This document shows positions 17,131 to 25,351 of a stretch of 64,000 nt of DNA, one piece after another (within the stretch, counting starts at the first letter, position 1; the number at the start of each line of letters is the position of its first letter). This stretch comes from CATQGW01 sp965242565 (GTDB taxonomy: Bacteria > Chloroflexota > Dehalococcoidia > Bin125), in NCBI GenBank assembly GCA_965242565.1, contig OZ251457.1:372001-436000 (forward strand), read 5' to 3'. Both the position numbers and the translations under genes were made by a program. A model generated the notes under the pieces. The model worked only from the letters and a program-made list of their open reading frames with translations, was not told the origin of the DNA and did no database searches.

Positions 17131-17159
17131 TTGAGTGAGTAGGGGGGCATTGGTATCAT
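17131..17159 (+). promoter_or_regulatory. sigma70-type promoter of the nuo cluster
   Basis: TTGAGT (17131-17136) and TATCAT (17154-17159) are separated by exactly 17 bases, directly upstream of nuoA. The predicted start near 17166 gives a leader of about 37 bases containing a GGAAGGGG ribosome binding site. It is among the clearest -35/-10 pairs in the window. Confidence 0.7.
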
Positions 17160-17202
17160 CCCTACGCACCGCGCGAGACTGCGAGCGGAAGGGGCGTCGT
17201 GG

Positions 17203-17577
17203 GTGGTTCTCGAGCAGTACAGCCACTTGGGGATTCTGCTGCTCTTCGCAGTGCTGTTCCCGTCGATCCCGCTGGTCGCGTCGTGGGCGATCTTCAAGTT
17301 CGGCCTGCGCCCCAAGCTGCCCAACGCGGTCAAGGGCGACACCTACGAGTGCGGGGTGGAGACGGAGGGGCCGACCTGGGTGCAGTTCAACTTCCGCTAC
17401 TACCTGGTGGCGCTGATCTTCGTGCTCTTCGATGTGGAGGTGATCTTCCTCTTCCCGCTGGCGGTGGCGCTGGACTCGCTGGCCGTGTTCGGGCTGGTCG
17501 CGTCGCTGATCTTCATCGGCATTCTGGCGCTGGGGCTGGTCTACGAGTGGCGCCGCCAGGCGCTGGAGTGGCGCTGA
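17203..17577 (+). CDS. nuoA: NADH-quinone oxidoreductase subunit A
   Basis: This small membrane subunit of respiratory complex I is 124 residues with three hydrophobic segments. The conserved loop reads KGDTYECGVE. The FNFRYYLVALIFVLFDVEV segment with its Asp/Glu pair near the last helices is typical. The start is GTG at 17203, after a GGAAGGGG site. It is the first gene of the nuo cluster. The next gene is nuoC, one base after the stop, where nuoB would be expected in the common order. Confidence 0.93.
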   Translation: MVLEQYSHLGILLLFAVLFPSIPLVASWAIFKFGLRPKLPNAVKGDTYECGVETEGPTWVQFNFRYYLVALIFVLFDVEVIFLFPLAVALDSLAVFGLVASLIFIGILALGLVYEWRRQALEWR

Positions 17578-17578
17578 G

Positions 17579-18190
17579 ATGACCGCGCAACTCGATCTCC
17601 AACAGGCGGCCGAGGTGGTCAACGCGCGTCAAGCCGACGCGGCCCGCGCGGCGGACGGCTCGCTGCTGATCGAGGCCGAGCATCTGGTGGCGGCCGTGGA
17701 GGCGCTGCGCGACGATAAGTCCACCGACCTGATCTTCCTCTGCAACCTGACGGCGGTGGACCGCGAGCGGCACTTCGAGCTGGTCTACCACCTCCAGTCG
17801 CTGGACCTGAACCACATCGCGCAATTGAAGGTGATCGCGGCGGACCGCGAGGATCCGGCGGTGCCCTCGCTGACGGGCGTCTTCCACGGCGCGCACCTAC
17901 AGGAGCGCGAGGTCTTCGACCTGTTCGGCATCCGCTTCGAGGGGCATCCCGATCTGCGGCGGCTGTTCCTCTGGGACGGCTTCCCGGGCTACCCGCTGCG
18001 CAAGGATTTCCTCCAGATGCCGGGGCAGATTCGGGCCGGTTTGCCCGGCTTCCCGCACGAGAGCGAGGAGAATGCCTGGCCGGTGCCGGGCAGCGTGCCG
18101 CAGCGTCCGCTGCACCCCAACGATCCGCAGGAGACGGCGGTCGCGGTGGGCGGGGATGAGCCGGATGAGTCGACGGAGGCCGAGGCATGA
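17579..18190 (+). CDS. nuoC: NADH-quinone oxidoreductase subunit C
   Basis: This 203-residue peripheral-arm subunit of complex I contains the conserved 30-kDa-subunit segment. It runs from LQEREVFDLFGIRFEGHPD through RRLFLWDGFPGYPLRKDF. The N-terminal half has the FLCNLTAVD region. The C-terminal 40 residues are acidic and low in complexity. It begins one base after the nuoA stop, and its last 4 bases overlap the nuoD start (ATGA). No nuoB coding sequence is fused to it. Confidence 0.93.
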   Translation: MTAQLDLQQAAEVVNARQADAARAADGSLLIEAEHLVAAVEALRDDKSTDLIFLCNLTAVDRERHFELVYHLQSLDLNHIAQLKVIAADREDPAVPSLTGVFHGAHLQEREVFDLFGIRFEGHPDLRRLFLWDGFPGYPLRKDFLQMPGQIRAGLPGFPHESEENAWPVPGSVPQRPLHPNDPQETAVAVGGDEPDESTEAEA

Positions 18191-19344
18191 CCATCGTTGA
18201 CGACACGCGCAGCGCCCTCTCGGGGACGATCGAGACGCTGACCGGCGACGGCTCGGAGCCGGTTGTCGTCAATCTGGGTCCGCAGCATCCCTCGACGCAC
18301 GGCGTGTTCCGGCTGAAGGTGACGCTGGACGGGGAGATCGTGCAGGACGCGGAGATGCGGATCGGCTATCTGCACCGCTCGATGGAGAAGCTCGCGGAGG
18401 AACGCACCTACACGCAGAACATCCCCTTCACCGACCGGATCGACTATCTGGCGGCGATGTCGAACAACCTGGCCTACTGTCTGGCGGCGGAGGAGCTGTT
18501 GGGGGTGGAAGTCCCGCCGCGCGGGCAGGCGATTCGGGTGCTCTTCGCGGAGTTGCAGCGGGTGGCGTCGCATGCGATGGCCAACGGCACATTCATCAAC
18601 GACTGCGGGGCGTGGCACACGCCGTTGTTCCACATGTTCCGCGACCGCGAGCGGGTGCTGGACATGTTCGAGATGACCTGCGGCGCGCGGCTGACGACCA
18701 ACTACATGCGGATCGGCGGCGTGGCCTTCGATCTGCCCGACGAGCTGCTGCCGACGCTGCGGGCGTTCCTGGACGAGATGCCGGATCGGATCGCGGACTA
18801 CGAGGCGCTGCTGATGGAGAACGAGATCCTGCACGCGCGGGCGCGGGGGGTGGGCGTGATTTCCGCGGAGATGGCGATCAACTCGTCGCTCAGCGGCCCC
18901 GTGCTGCGGGCGACGGGCGTGCCGTGGGACCTGCGCAAGGCGAATCCCTACTGCGGCTACCAGGACTACGAGTTCGACATTCCGGTCGGGGAGCAGGGCG
19001 ACTGCTTCGACCGCTTCCTGGTGCGGATGGCCGAGGTGAAGCAGAGCCTGCGCATCCTCAATCAGGTGATCGACAAGATTCCCGACGGTCCGTGGTTGGC
19101 TGATGTGCCGCTGCACGCCCGGCCGGAGGCGGGCGAGGCCTACGCGCGGGTCGAGTCGCCGCGCGGCGAGCTGGGCTTCTATCTGGTCAGCGACGGCAGC
19201 CCGGCGCCCTACCGCTTCCACTGCCGCCCGCCGAGCCTGATTAACCTGTCCGCGCTGAAGGAAATGTCGGTCGGCGGCACGCTGGCCGACGCGATCGTGA
19301 CGCTGGGCTCGATCGACATCGTGGTGGGGGAGATCGACCGATGA
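18187..19344 (+). CDS. nuoD: NADH-quinone oxidoreductase subunit D
   Basis: This 385-residue 49-kDa-type subunit forms the quinone site at the junction of complex I arms. Family signatures are NLGPQHPSTHGVFRL at the N-terminus, GYLHRSMEKLAE, TDRIDYLAAMSNN, RVASHAMANGTFINDCGA and, near the end, CRPPSLINLSALKEM and IDIVVGEIDR. The quinone-site His is in the HPSTHG stretch. It overlaps nuoC and nuoH by 4 bases each. The length is normal for a stand-alone NuoD, not a NuoCD fusion. Confidence 0.95.
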   Translation: MTIVDDTRSALSGTIETLTGDGSEPVVVNLGPQHPSTHGVFRLKVTLDGEIVQDAEMRIGYLHRSMEKLAEERTYTQNIPFTDRIDYLAAMSNNLAYCLAAEELLGVEVPPRGQAIRVLFAELQRVASHAMANGTFINDCGAWHTPLFHMFRDRERVLDMFEMTCGARLTTNYMRIGGVAFDLPDELLPTLRAFLDEMPDRIADYEALLMENEILHARARGVGVISAEMAINSSLSGPVLRATGVPWDLRKANPYCGYQDYEFDIPVGEQGDCFDRFLVRMAEVKQSLRILNQVIDKIPDGPWLADVPLHARPEAGEAYARVESPRGELGFYLVSDGSPAPYRFHCRPPSLINLSALKEMSVGGTLADAIVTLGSIDIVVGEIDR

Positions 19345-20633
19345 TCGATCCAAATCTCGCCGTGGTGCTGGGCGCGTGGTACGACTTCCGCGACCTGAAC
19401 AACCTCTCGCGGTTGATCACCGAGTGGATCGCCGACTGGGGTCCGGACTGGCTGGCCTCGATCGTGACCGGGCTGCTCGGCTCGCTGGGCGTGCTGGCGG
19501 TGATCGGCCCGACGCTGCTGGTGCTGATCTGGGTGGAGCGCAAGGTGATCGCGCGCTTCCAGCAGCGCTACGGGCCGAACCGGGTGGGTCCGAAGGGGCT
19601 GCTCCAGCCGGTCGCCGACGCGATCAAGCTGATTCTCAAGGAGCAGTTGGCGCCGCGCGCGGCCGACAAGCTGATTTTCTTCCTGCCGCCGGTGCTGATC
19701 TTCGTGCCCGGCGTGCTGATCTGGGGCGTGCTGCCGTTCGGGCCGCGGATGTCCGTGGCCGACCTCAACGTCGGCGTGCTTTTCCTGCTCGCCGTCTCGG
19801 GCACGACCGTGCTGGTGATCTTCATGGCGGGCTGGTCGTCGAACAACAAGTACGCGCTGTTCGGCGCGATGCGCGCGGTGGCGATGTCGATCTCCTACGA
19901 GGTGCCGATGGTGCTGGCGCTGCTGACCCTGGTGATGTTCAGCGGCACGATGAGCATCAACGGGATTGTGGAGTGGCAGCAGCAGGAGGACGTGATCTTC
20001 ATCCTGCTTTTCCCGCTCTCGGCGATCGCGTTCTTCTTCGCGGCTTCGGCGGAGCTGAACCGCACGCCGGCGGACATCTCGGAGGCGGAGTCGGAGATCG
20101 TGGCGGGCTATCACACCGAGTACTCGGGGATGCGCTTCGGCCTCTTCTATGCCGTGGAGCTGGGCAACACACTGGTCGTCTCGGCCTTTATCGCCACCTT
20201 CTTTCTGGGCGGCTGGTGGCTGTGGGGGCTGGATCAGTGGGTGCCGAGCTGGATCATCCTGCTGGCCAAGACCGGCGCGGTCTACTTCCTGTTGATCTGG
20301 ACGCGCGGCACGCTGCCGCGGCTGCGGATCGACCAGCTGATGAGCTTCTGCTGGAAGGCGCTGGTGCCGGCGACGCTGATCTTCGTGGCGATCGCGGCAG
20401 TGGAGCGGACGCTGCTCGTCACCCAGGGCTGGGACACGACCGTGGCGCTGCCGATTATGGCGGTGATCAACATCGCGCTGACATTGGGTGCGATCGCGCT
20501 GTTCGCGCGCGTGGCGCGTCCGGCGCGGCTGCGGCGTCCGGCGCGGACGACGCTGGTGCGCGATCGGGTGGGCGGTCTGGCGGCGGCGCGCGAGGTCGCG
20601 GCGCAGGCCGGCCAGCCGGGGGGCGGGGACTAA
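19341..20633 (+). CDS. nuoH: NADH-quinone oxidoreductase subunit H
   Basis: This membrane subunit of complex I lies next to the quinone site. Conserved segments are WVERKVIARFQQRYGPNRVGPKG-like (WVERKVIARFQQRYGPN), LQPVADAIKLILKE, YEVPMVLAL, the charged loop TPADISEAESEIVAGYHTEY and the helix region FLLIWTRGTLPRLRIDQLM. At 430 residues it is longer than many NuoH. The extra length is an Arg/Ala-rich C-terminal tail after the last membrane segment. It overlaps nuoD by 4 bases; nuoJ starts 4 bases after its stop. NuoI, usual at this position, is absent. Confidence 0.94.
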   Translation: MIDPNLAVVLGAWYDFRDLNNLSRLITEWIADWGPDWLASIVTGLLGSLGVLAVIGPTLLVLIWVERKVIARFQQRYGPNRVGPKGLLQPVADAIKLILKEQLAPRAADKLIFFLPPVLIFVPGVLIWGVLPFGPRMSVADLNVGVLFLLAVSGTTVLVIFMAGWSSNNKYALFGAMRAVAMSISYEVPMVLALLTLVMFSGTMSINGIVEWQQQEDVIFILLFPLSAIAFFFAASAELNRTPADISEAESEIVAGYHTEYSGMRFGLFYAVELGNTLVVSAFIATFFLGGWWLWGLDQWVPSWIILLAKTGAVYFLLIWTRGTLPRLRIDQLMSFCWKALVPATLIFVAIAAVERTLLVTQGWDTTVALPIMAVINIALTLGAIALFARVARPARLRRPARTTLVRDRVGGLAAAREVAAQAGQPGGGD

Positions 20634-20637
20634 CGCG

Positions 20638-21276
20638 ATGAGCAGCTTCGGCTTCCACCTGGCGTTCTGGCTGCTGGCGGCGATGACGATCGGCGGCGCG
20701 TCGATGATCATCGTCAGCCGCAACCTGATTCACGCGGTGATCTATCTGGTGATCGCGATGTTGGGGGTGGCCGGGCTGTACCTGACGCTGTCGGCCGACT
20801 TCATCGCGGTGGTGCAGGTGCTGATCTACGTGGGCGCGCTTGCGGTGCTGATGCTGTTCGCGATCATGCTGACGCCGCGGGCGGAGCGGAACAACGACGA
20901 GACCTCGCTCAAGCTGCCGGCGGCGGCGGTGATGATCCTGCTGCTGACGGCGACGGTGTTCGTGGCGCTGGACACCGACTGGGGCGCGGTGCGGCAGGCG
21001 GCGCTGGCGGACCAGGCGCGGCTGATCGGGCAGAGCCTGATCCGCGAGTACGTGCTGCCCTTTGAGATCGGCGCGGTGCTGCTCACGGCGGCGTTGGTCG
21101 GGGCGATCGCGCTGGCGCGCCAGGACGACGAGGACGCCGCAATTCACGCGCAGAGTCTCCAGGCGGAGGCCGACGGCACAGCCGCCGATGTGGCGGCGCT
21201 GACGGATCCGCCGCTGGTCGAGCTGGAGGCAGACGATGGCAAGGCAGATGAGGCATCGGCGGGAGGCGGCGGCTGA
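20638..21276 (+). CDS. nuoJ: NADH-quinone oxidoreductase subunit J
   Basis: This 212-residue membrane subunit has five hydrophobic segments. The conserved ADFIAVVQVLIYVGALAVLM segment carries the pi-bulge helix glycines. The C-terminal third is soluble, acidic and alanine-rich. The frame extends upstream, but the ATG at 20638 directly after the nuoH stop begins a normal NuoJ N-terminus. The stop overlaps nuoK as TGATG. Confidence 0.92.
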   Translation: MSSFGFHLAFWLLAAMTIGGASMIIVSRNLIHAVIYLVIAMLGVAGLYLTLSADFIAVVQVLIYVGALAVLMLFAIMLTPRAERNNDETSLKLPAAAVMILLLTATVFVALDTDWGAVRQAALADQARLIGQSLIREYVLPFEIGAVLLTAALVGAIALARQDDEDAAIHAQSLQAEADGTAADVAALTDPPLVELEADDGKADEASAGGGG

Positions 21277-21590
21277 TGACGATCGGACTCGAGGAATACC
21301 TGGCGCTGGGGGCGCTGCTGTTCAGCATCGGCTTCTACATCGCGATCTCGAAAAAGAACGCGATAGGGGTGCTGATGGGCGTGGAGCTGATGCTCAACGC
21401 GGTGAATCTGACGCTGGTCGCGTTCAGCCGCTTCTCAACGGCCGACGTGACGCTGTCGGCGCAGGTGTTCGTGGTCTTCATCATCGCCGTGGCTGCCGCC
21501 GAGGTGGCGGTGGGGCTGGCGCTGATTCTGGTCGTGTACCGCAACCGCCAGACGATCAACGTCGATCGCACGACGCTGCTGAAGGGCTGA
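21276..21590 (+). CDS. nuoK: NADH-quinone oxidoreductase subunit K
   Basis: This 104-residue MrpC-like membrane subunit has three helices. The conserved GVLMGVELMLNAVNL segment carries the glutamate of the proton path. A second glutamate is in AAAEVAVGLALILVVYR. The start ATG overlaps the nuoJ stop by one base. It is followed 4 bases later by a small uncharacterised gene rather than directly by nuoL. Confidence 0.94.
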   Translation: MTIGLEEYLALGALLFSIGFYIAISKKNAIGVLMGVELMLNAVNLTLVAFSRFSTADVTLSAQVFVVFIIAVAAAEVAVGLALILVVYRNRQTINVDRTTLLKG

Positions 21591-21594
21591 GCGG

Positions 21595-21789
21595 ATGTGG
21601 GCTGAATTTCTGCGCGCGCCGAACCGCTACATCGCCGAGACGTGGCGCGAGCTGCTCTACGCCGAGGGCGTCTCGGTGCGGATCGTGGTCGATCCGGAGC
21701 GGGCCGACGAGGGCGATTTCGCGCCCGTGATGCTCTACGTGCCGGACTCGAAGACGCACGTGGCGCGGGAAATTCTGCGGAAGGTGTAG
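21595..21789 (+). CDS. 64-residue protein inside the nuo cluster (DUF2007-like?)
   Basis: This short gene sits between nuoK and nuoL with 4-base gaps on both sides, so it is very probably translated with them. It is soluble with no membrane segment. The pattern (ETWRELLYAEGVSVRIVVD, then a strand VMLYVPDS and a final VAREIL) recalls the DUF2007 small signal-transducing fold, in which a helix and strands end in a short 'A..IL' helix. That resemblance is from memory and tentative. It may be an accessory or assembly factor of this complex I. It is not one of the standard 14 subunits. Confidence 0.65.
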   Translation: MWAEFLRAPNRYIAETWRELLYAEGVSVRIVVDPERADEGDFAPVMLYVPDSKTHVAREILRKV

Positions 21790-21793
21790 CGGC

Positions 21794-23788
21794 GTGCCCG
21801 AAACCGTCTTCTGGGTGATTCTGATTCTGCCGCTGACCGCGTTCGCGGTGGCCGGCTGGTTCACGCTCAACCCGCGGCTGCCCCGCGCCGTGCCCGAATG
21901 GGATCCGGCCTACCCGAGTTCCTGGAAGCCGATCGCCGATCTGTTCTGCGGGCCGCGACTGGCCTCGACGCCGCTGATCATCGCGCTGTTTGTCGCCTTC
22001 CTGCTCTCCGTCTGGGCGCTGATCGAATCGATCGGCGTCGACGGCACGCCGCTGGGCTACGCGCCGCACACGCTTTTCTCGGCGGGCGAACTCAACGTGG
22101 AGCTGGGCATCCGCTTCGACGGGCTGACGGCGGTGATGCTGGTGGTGGTGACCGGCGTCTCGCTGCTGGTGCAGATTTACTCGACCGGCTACATGGACGG
22201 CGATCACGGCTACCGCCGCTACTTCATGTACATGGCGCTGTTCACGACGGCGATGCTGGGACTGGTGCTGGCCGACAACCTGCTGATGCTGTTCGTCTTC
22301 TGGGAGCTGGTCGGCGCGACCTCCTACTTCCTGATCGGCTTCTGGTTCCACAAGCCCTCGGCCGCGGCGGCGGCGAAGAAGGCATTCCTGGTCACTCGCC
22401 TGGGCGACTTGGGGATGCTGGCGGCGATGATCCTGATCTGGAGCAAGACGGGCACGCTGAACATCGCGGAGATCAACGAGGGCGCGGGGCTGCTGGCGAT
22501 TCACGGGGTGATGATCACGCAGACGGTGATCACACTGTTCGGGCTGGGGCTGATCGCCGGCGCGATCGGCAAGAGCGCGCAGTTCCCGCTGCACATCTGG
22601 CTACCGGACGCGATGGAGGGGCCGACGCCGGTTTCGGCGCTGGTTCACTCGGCGACGATGGTCGCCGCGGGCGTTTATCTGCTGGCGCGCTTCTTCCCGG
22701 TGATCGAGGCCTCAGCGGCGGCGAGCGACACGATCGCCTGGATCGGCGCGGGCACGGCGTTCGGGGCGGCGCTGCTGGCGATGGTGCAGACGGACATCAA
22801 GCGGGTGCTGGCCTATTCGACGATCTCGCAGCTGGCCTACATGATGTTCGCGATCGGCGTGGGCGGCTACGCGGCGGCAGTCTTCCACCTGATGACGCAC
22901 GCCTTCTTCAAGGCGCTGCTCTTCCTCGGCTCCGGCTCGGTCAATCACGCCACGAACACGTTCGACATGCGCAAGATGGGCGGCCTGCGGCTGGTGATGC
23001 CGATCACGTTCATCAGCTTTGGGATCGGCACGCTGGCGCTGGCCGGGATCATTCCGTTCTCCGGCTTCTGGTCGAAGGACGAGATCCTGATCGAGGCCTG
23101 GGATCACAACAAGGGCGTGTTCGTGCTGGGGCTGCTGGCGGCCGGTCTGACGGCGGCCTACATGGTGCGGGCCGTGTACATGACGTTCTTGGGCAAGTAC
23201 CGCGGCGGCGAGGAGCCGGAGCCCGGCGAGCACGGGGGTGATCCGGCGCATCCGCACGAGTCGCCGCGCAGCATGACGACACCGTTGATCATTCTCGCCG
23301 CGCTGGCTGTCGTGACCGGCTTCCTGACCTTCGGCGGCGAGTTTCAGACCTGGGTCTACGGCGCGCTGCCGGAGCCGCACGCGGGCAAGTTTCACTGGAA
23401 CACGGGCATCGCGCTCGGCTCGCTGGCGCTGGCGCTGGCCAGCGGCGGCGCAGCCTGGATGTTTATGCGTCACCGCGAGCGGATCCGCGAGCTGAAGCTG
23501 GGCGAGATCTGGCCGCTGCCGGAGGCGCGGGCGTTCGCGGAGCGGCTCTTCTACCTCGATGCGCTGGGCGAGACGCTGCTCGCGCGCCGCGTTTTCTACC
23601 GCGGCATCGCGCGCGCGGCGCACGAGTTCGACGCGCGGATCGTGGACGGCGCGGTGAACCGCGTCTGGCGCGAGGCGCTGAGCGCGGCCGGCCTCTCGCG
23701 CTACGCGCAGAACGGCTGGGTGCAGGTCGGCACGATGGCCATTGTGATTGGCGGCGTGATCATCTGGGCCGCCGTCGTGCTGTTCTAG
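21794..23788 (+). CDS. nuoL: NADH-quinone oxidoreductase subunit L
   Basis: This 664-residue antiporter-like proton-pumping subunit is the most distal one of the membrane arm. Conserved parts are FWELVGATSYFLIGFW with the key Glu, KSAQFPLHIWLPDAMEGPTP with the Lys and LPDAMEGPTPVSALVHSATM, the DIKRVLAYSTISQLAYM helix, and HAFFKALLFLGSGSV. A long C-terminal part carries the lateral helix. The start is GTG at 21794. nuoM begins 9 bases after its stop with GGGGAG between them. Confidence 0.95.
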   Translation: MPETVFWVILILPLTAFAVAGWFTLNPRLPRAVPEWDPAYPSSWKPIADLFCGPRLASTPLIIALFVAFLLSVWALIESIGVDGTPLGYAPHTLFSAGELNVELGIRFDGLTAVMLVVVTGVSLLVQIYSTGYMDGDHGYRRYFMYMALFTTAMLGLVLADNLLMLFVFWELVGATSYFLIGFWFHKPSAAAAAKKAFLVTRLGDLGMLAAMILIWSKTGTLNIAEINEGAGLLAIHGVMITQTVITLFGLGLIAGAIGKSAQFPLHIWLPDAMEGPTPVSALVHSATMVAAGVYLLARFFPVIEASAAASDTIAWIGAGTAFGAALLAMVQTDIKRVLAYSTISQLAYMMFAIGVGGYAAAVFHLMTHAFFKALLFLGSGSVNHATNTFDMRKMGGLRLVMPITFISFGIGTLALAGIIPFSGFWSKDEILIEAWDHNKGVFVLGLLAAGLTAAYMVRAVYMTFLGKYRGGEEPEPGEHGGDPAHPHESPRSMTTPLIILAALAVVTGFLTFGGEFQTWVYGALPEPHAGKFHWNTGIALGSLALALASGGAAWMFMRHRERIRELKLGEIWPLPEARAFAERLFYLDALGETLLARRVFYRGIARAAHEFDARIVDGAVNRVWREALSAAGLSRYAQNGWVQVGTMAIVIGGVIIWAAVVLF

Positions 23789-23797
23789 GGGAGCGCC

Positions 23798-25351
23798 ATG
23801 GACCCGTCATTCCCCGTCCTCTCGCTCCTGATCTTCCTGCCGCTGGGCGGCGCGCTGTTGATCGCGCTGCTGCCGGGCAGGCACACGCCCACGCATGCCT
23901 TCTGGCAGAACACGCCGGGCACGGTGCAACAGCAGGCGCGCTGGATCGCGCTGGGCACCTCGCTGGCCGCGCTGATCATCGCGCTGGTGATGTTCATCAT
24001 CTTCGACCGCAACGCGGACGGCTTTCAGTTCGTCGACGAGTTCGCCTGGATCGATGCGCAGTCGGTCGGCTTCAACATCGGCTACGCCTTCGGCGTGGAC
24101 GGTCTCTCGATGCCGCTGGTGCTGCTGACGGCGGTGCTGAGCACCGTCGCGGTGCTGGTTTCCTGGAACATCGAGCTGCGGCCCAAGGAGTATTTCGTCT
24201 GGCTGCTGGTGCTCCAGACCTCGGTTTTCGGCGTCTTCACGGCGCTGGATCTGATCTTCTTCTTCCTCTTCTGGGAGCTCGAGCTGATTCCGATGTTCCT
24301 GCTGATCTCGACCTGGGGCAGCGGCAACCGCAACTACTCGGCGCTGAAGTTCGTGCTCTACACGATCTTCGGCTCGGCGTTCATGCTGGCGGGCTTCCTG
24401 GTGTTGGGCTCGGCGGCCGACACGTTCGACATCCGCGAGCTGCGCACCGCCGACCTCTCGGCGGCGATCCTGCCGGCGCAGGCGATCTTCTCGTTCATCC
24501 TGATCGCGTTCGCGATCAAGCTGCCGGTGGCGCCGCTGCATACCTGGCTGCCGGACGCGCATACCGACGCGCCCACGGCGGTCTCGGTGCTGCTGGCCGG
24601 CGTGCTGCTCAAGATGGGCGGCTACGGCATTCTGCGGCTGCTCTTCACGCTGATGCCGGAGGTGGGCGCGGACGCCGATCTGGCGCTGGCGATCATCGGG
24701 GCGGTGTCGATCGTCTACGGGGCGATCATCACGATTCGCCAAACCGATTTGAAGCGGCTGATCGCCTACTCATCCGTCTCGCATATGGGCTTCGTGCTGC
24801 TGGGCGTCTCGGCGCTGGGCGTCGAGGGGATGAGCGGCGCGGCGCTGCAACTGGTCACGCACGGGCTGATCACGGGGATGCTGTTCGTGATGGTGGGGCT
24901 GGTCTACGACCGCACGCACACGCGGCAGATCGGCGAGATGCGCGGCTTAATCCACCACATGCCGCTGCTCGGCGCGGGGATGGTCTTCGCGGGACTGGCC
25001 GGGCTGGGCTTACCGGCGCTGGCCGGCTTCGTCGCCGAGATTACGATCTTCCTCGGCGCGTTCGGGCAGCATGAGTGGCCGGTGCTGGTCTCGCTGCTGG
25101 GCGTGCTGCTGGCGGCGGGCTACATTCTCTGGGCGCTGCAACGCTCGTTCTTCGGCCCGCGCGACGACAAGTGGGCGCACCTGAAGGACTCCAACCACTG
25201 GACCGAGTTCGCGGCGATCGGCGCGCTGACGGCGCTGATCGTGCTGCTCGGCGTCTACCCGCGGCTGGTGATGGATCTGCTGGTGCAGGGCGTTGAGCCG
25301 ATCATCGAGCAGCTCGAGGCGGTCGCGGCGCTGCGCGGAGGGGGCGGCTGA
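23798..25351 (+). CDS. nuoM: NADH-quinone oxidoreductase subunit M
   Basis: This 517-residue antiporter-like subunit of the complex I membrane arm shows the family features. They are FFLFWELELIPMFLLI with the functional Glu, KLPVAPLHTWLPDAHTDAPT with the pumping Lys, VLLAGVLLKMGGYGILR, and TDLKRLIAYSSVSHMGFVLLG. The ATG follows a GGGGAG site. Its stop overlaps the nuoN start as TGATG, so translation is coupled. Confidence 0.95.
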   Translation: MDPSFPVLSLLIFLPLGGALLIALLPGRHTPTHAFWQNTPGTVQQQARWIALGTSLAALIIALVMFIIFDRNADGFQFVDEFAWIDAQSVGFNIGYAFGVDGLSMPLVLLTAVLSTVAVLVSWNIELRPKEYFVWLLVLQTSVFGVFTALDLIFFFLFWELELIPMFLLISTWGSGNRNYSALKFVLYTIFGSAFMLAGFLVLGSAADTFDIRELRTADLSAAILPAQAIFSFILIAFAIKLPVAPLHTWLPDAHTDAPTAVSVLLAGVLLKMGGYGILRLLFTLMPEVGADADLALAIIGAVSIVYGAIITIRQTDLKRLIAYSSVSHMGFVLLGVSALGVEGMSGAALQLVTHGLITGMLFVMVGLVYDRTHTRQIGEMRGLIHHMPLLGAGMVFAGLAGLGLPALAGFVAEITIFLGAFGQHEWPVLVSLLGVLLAAGYILWALQRSFFGPRDDKWAHLKDSNHWTEFAAIGALTALIVLLGVYPRLVMDLLVQGVEPIIEQLEAVAALRGGGG

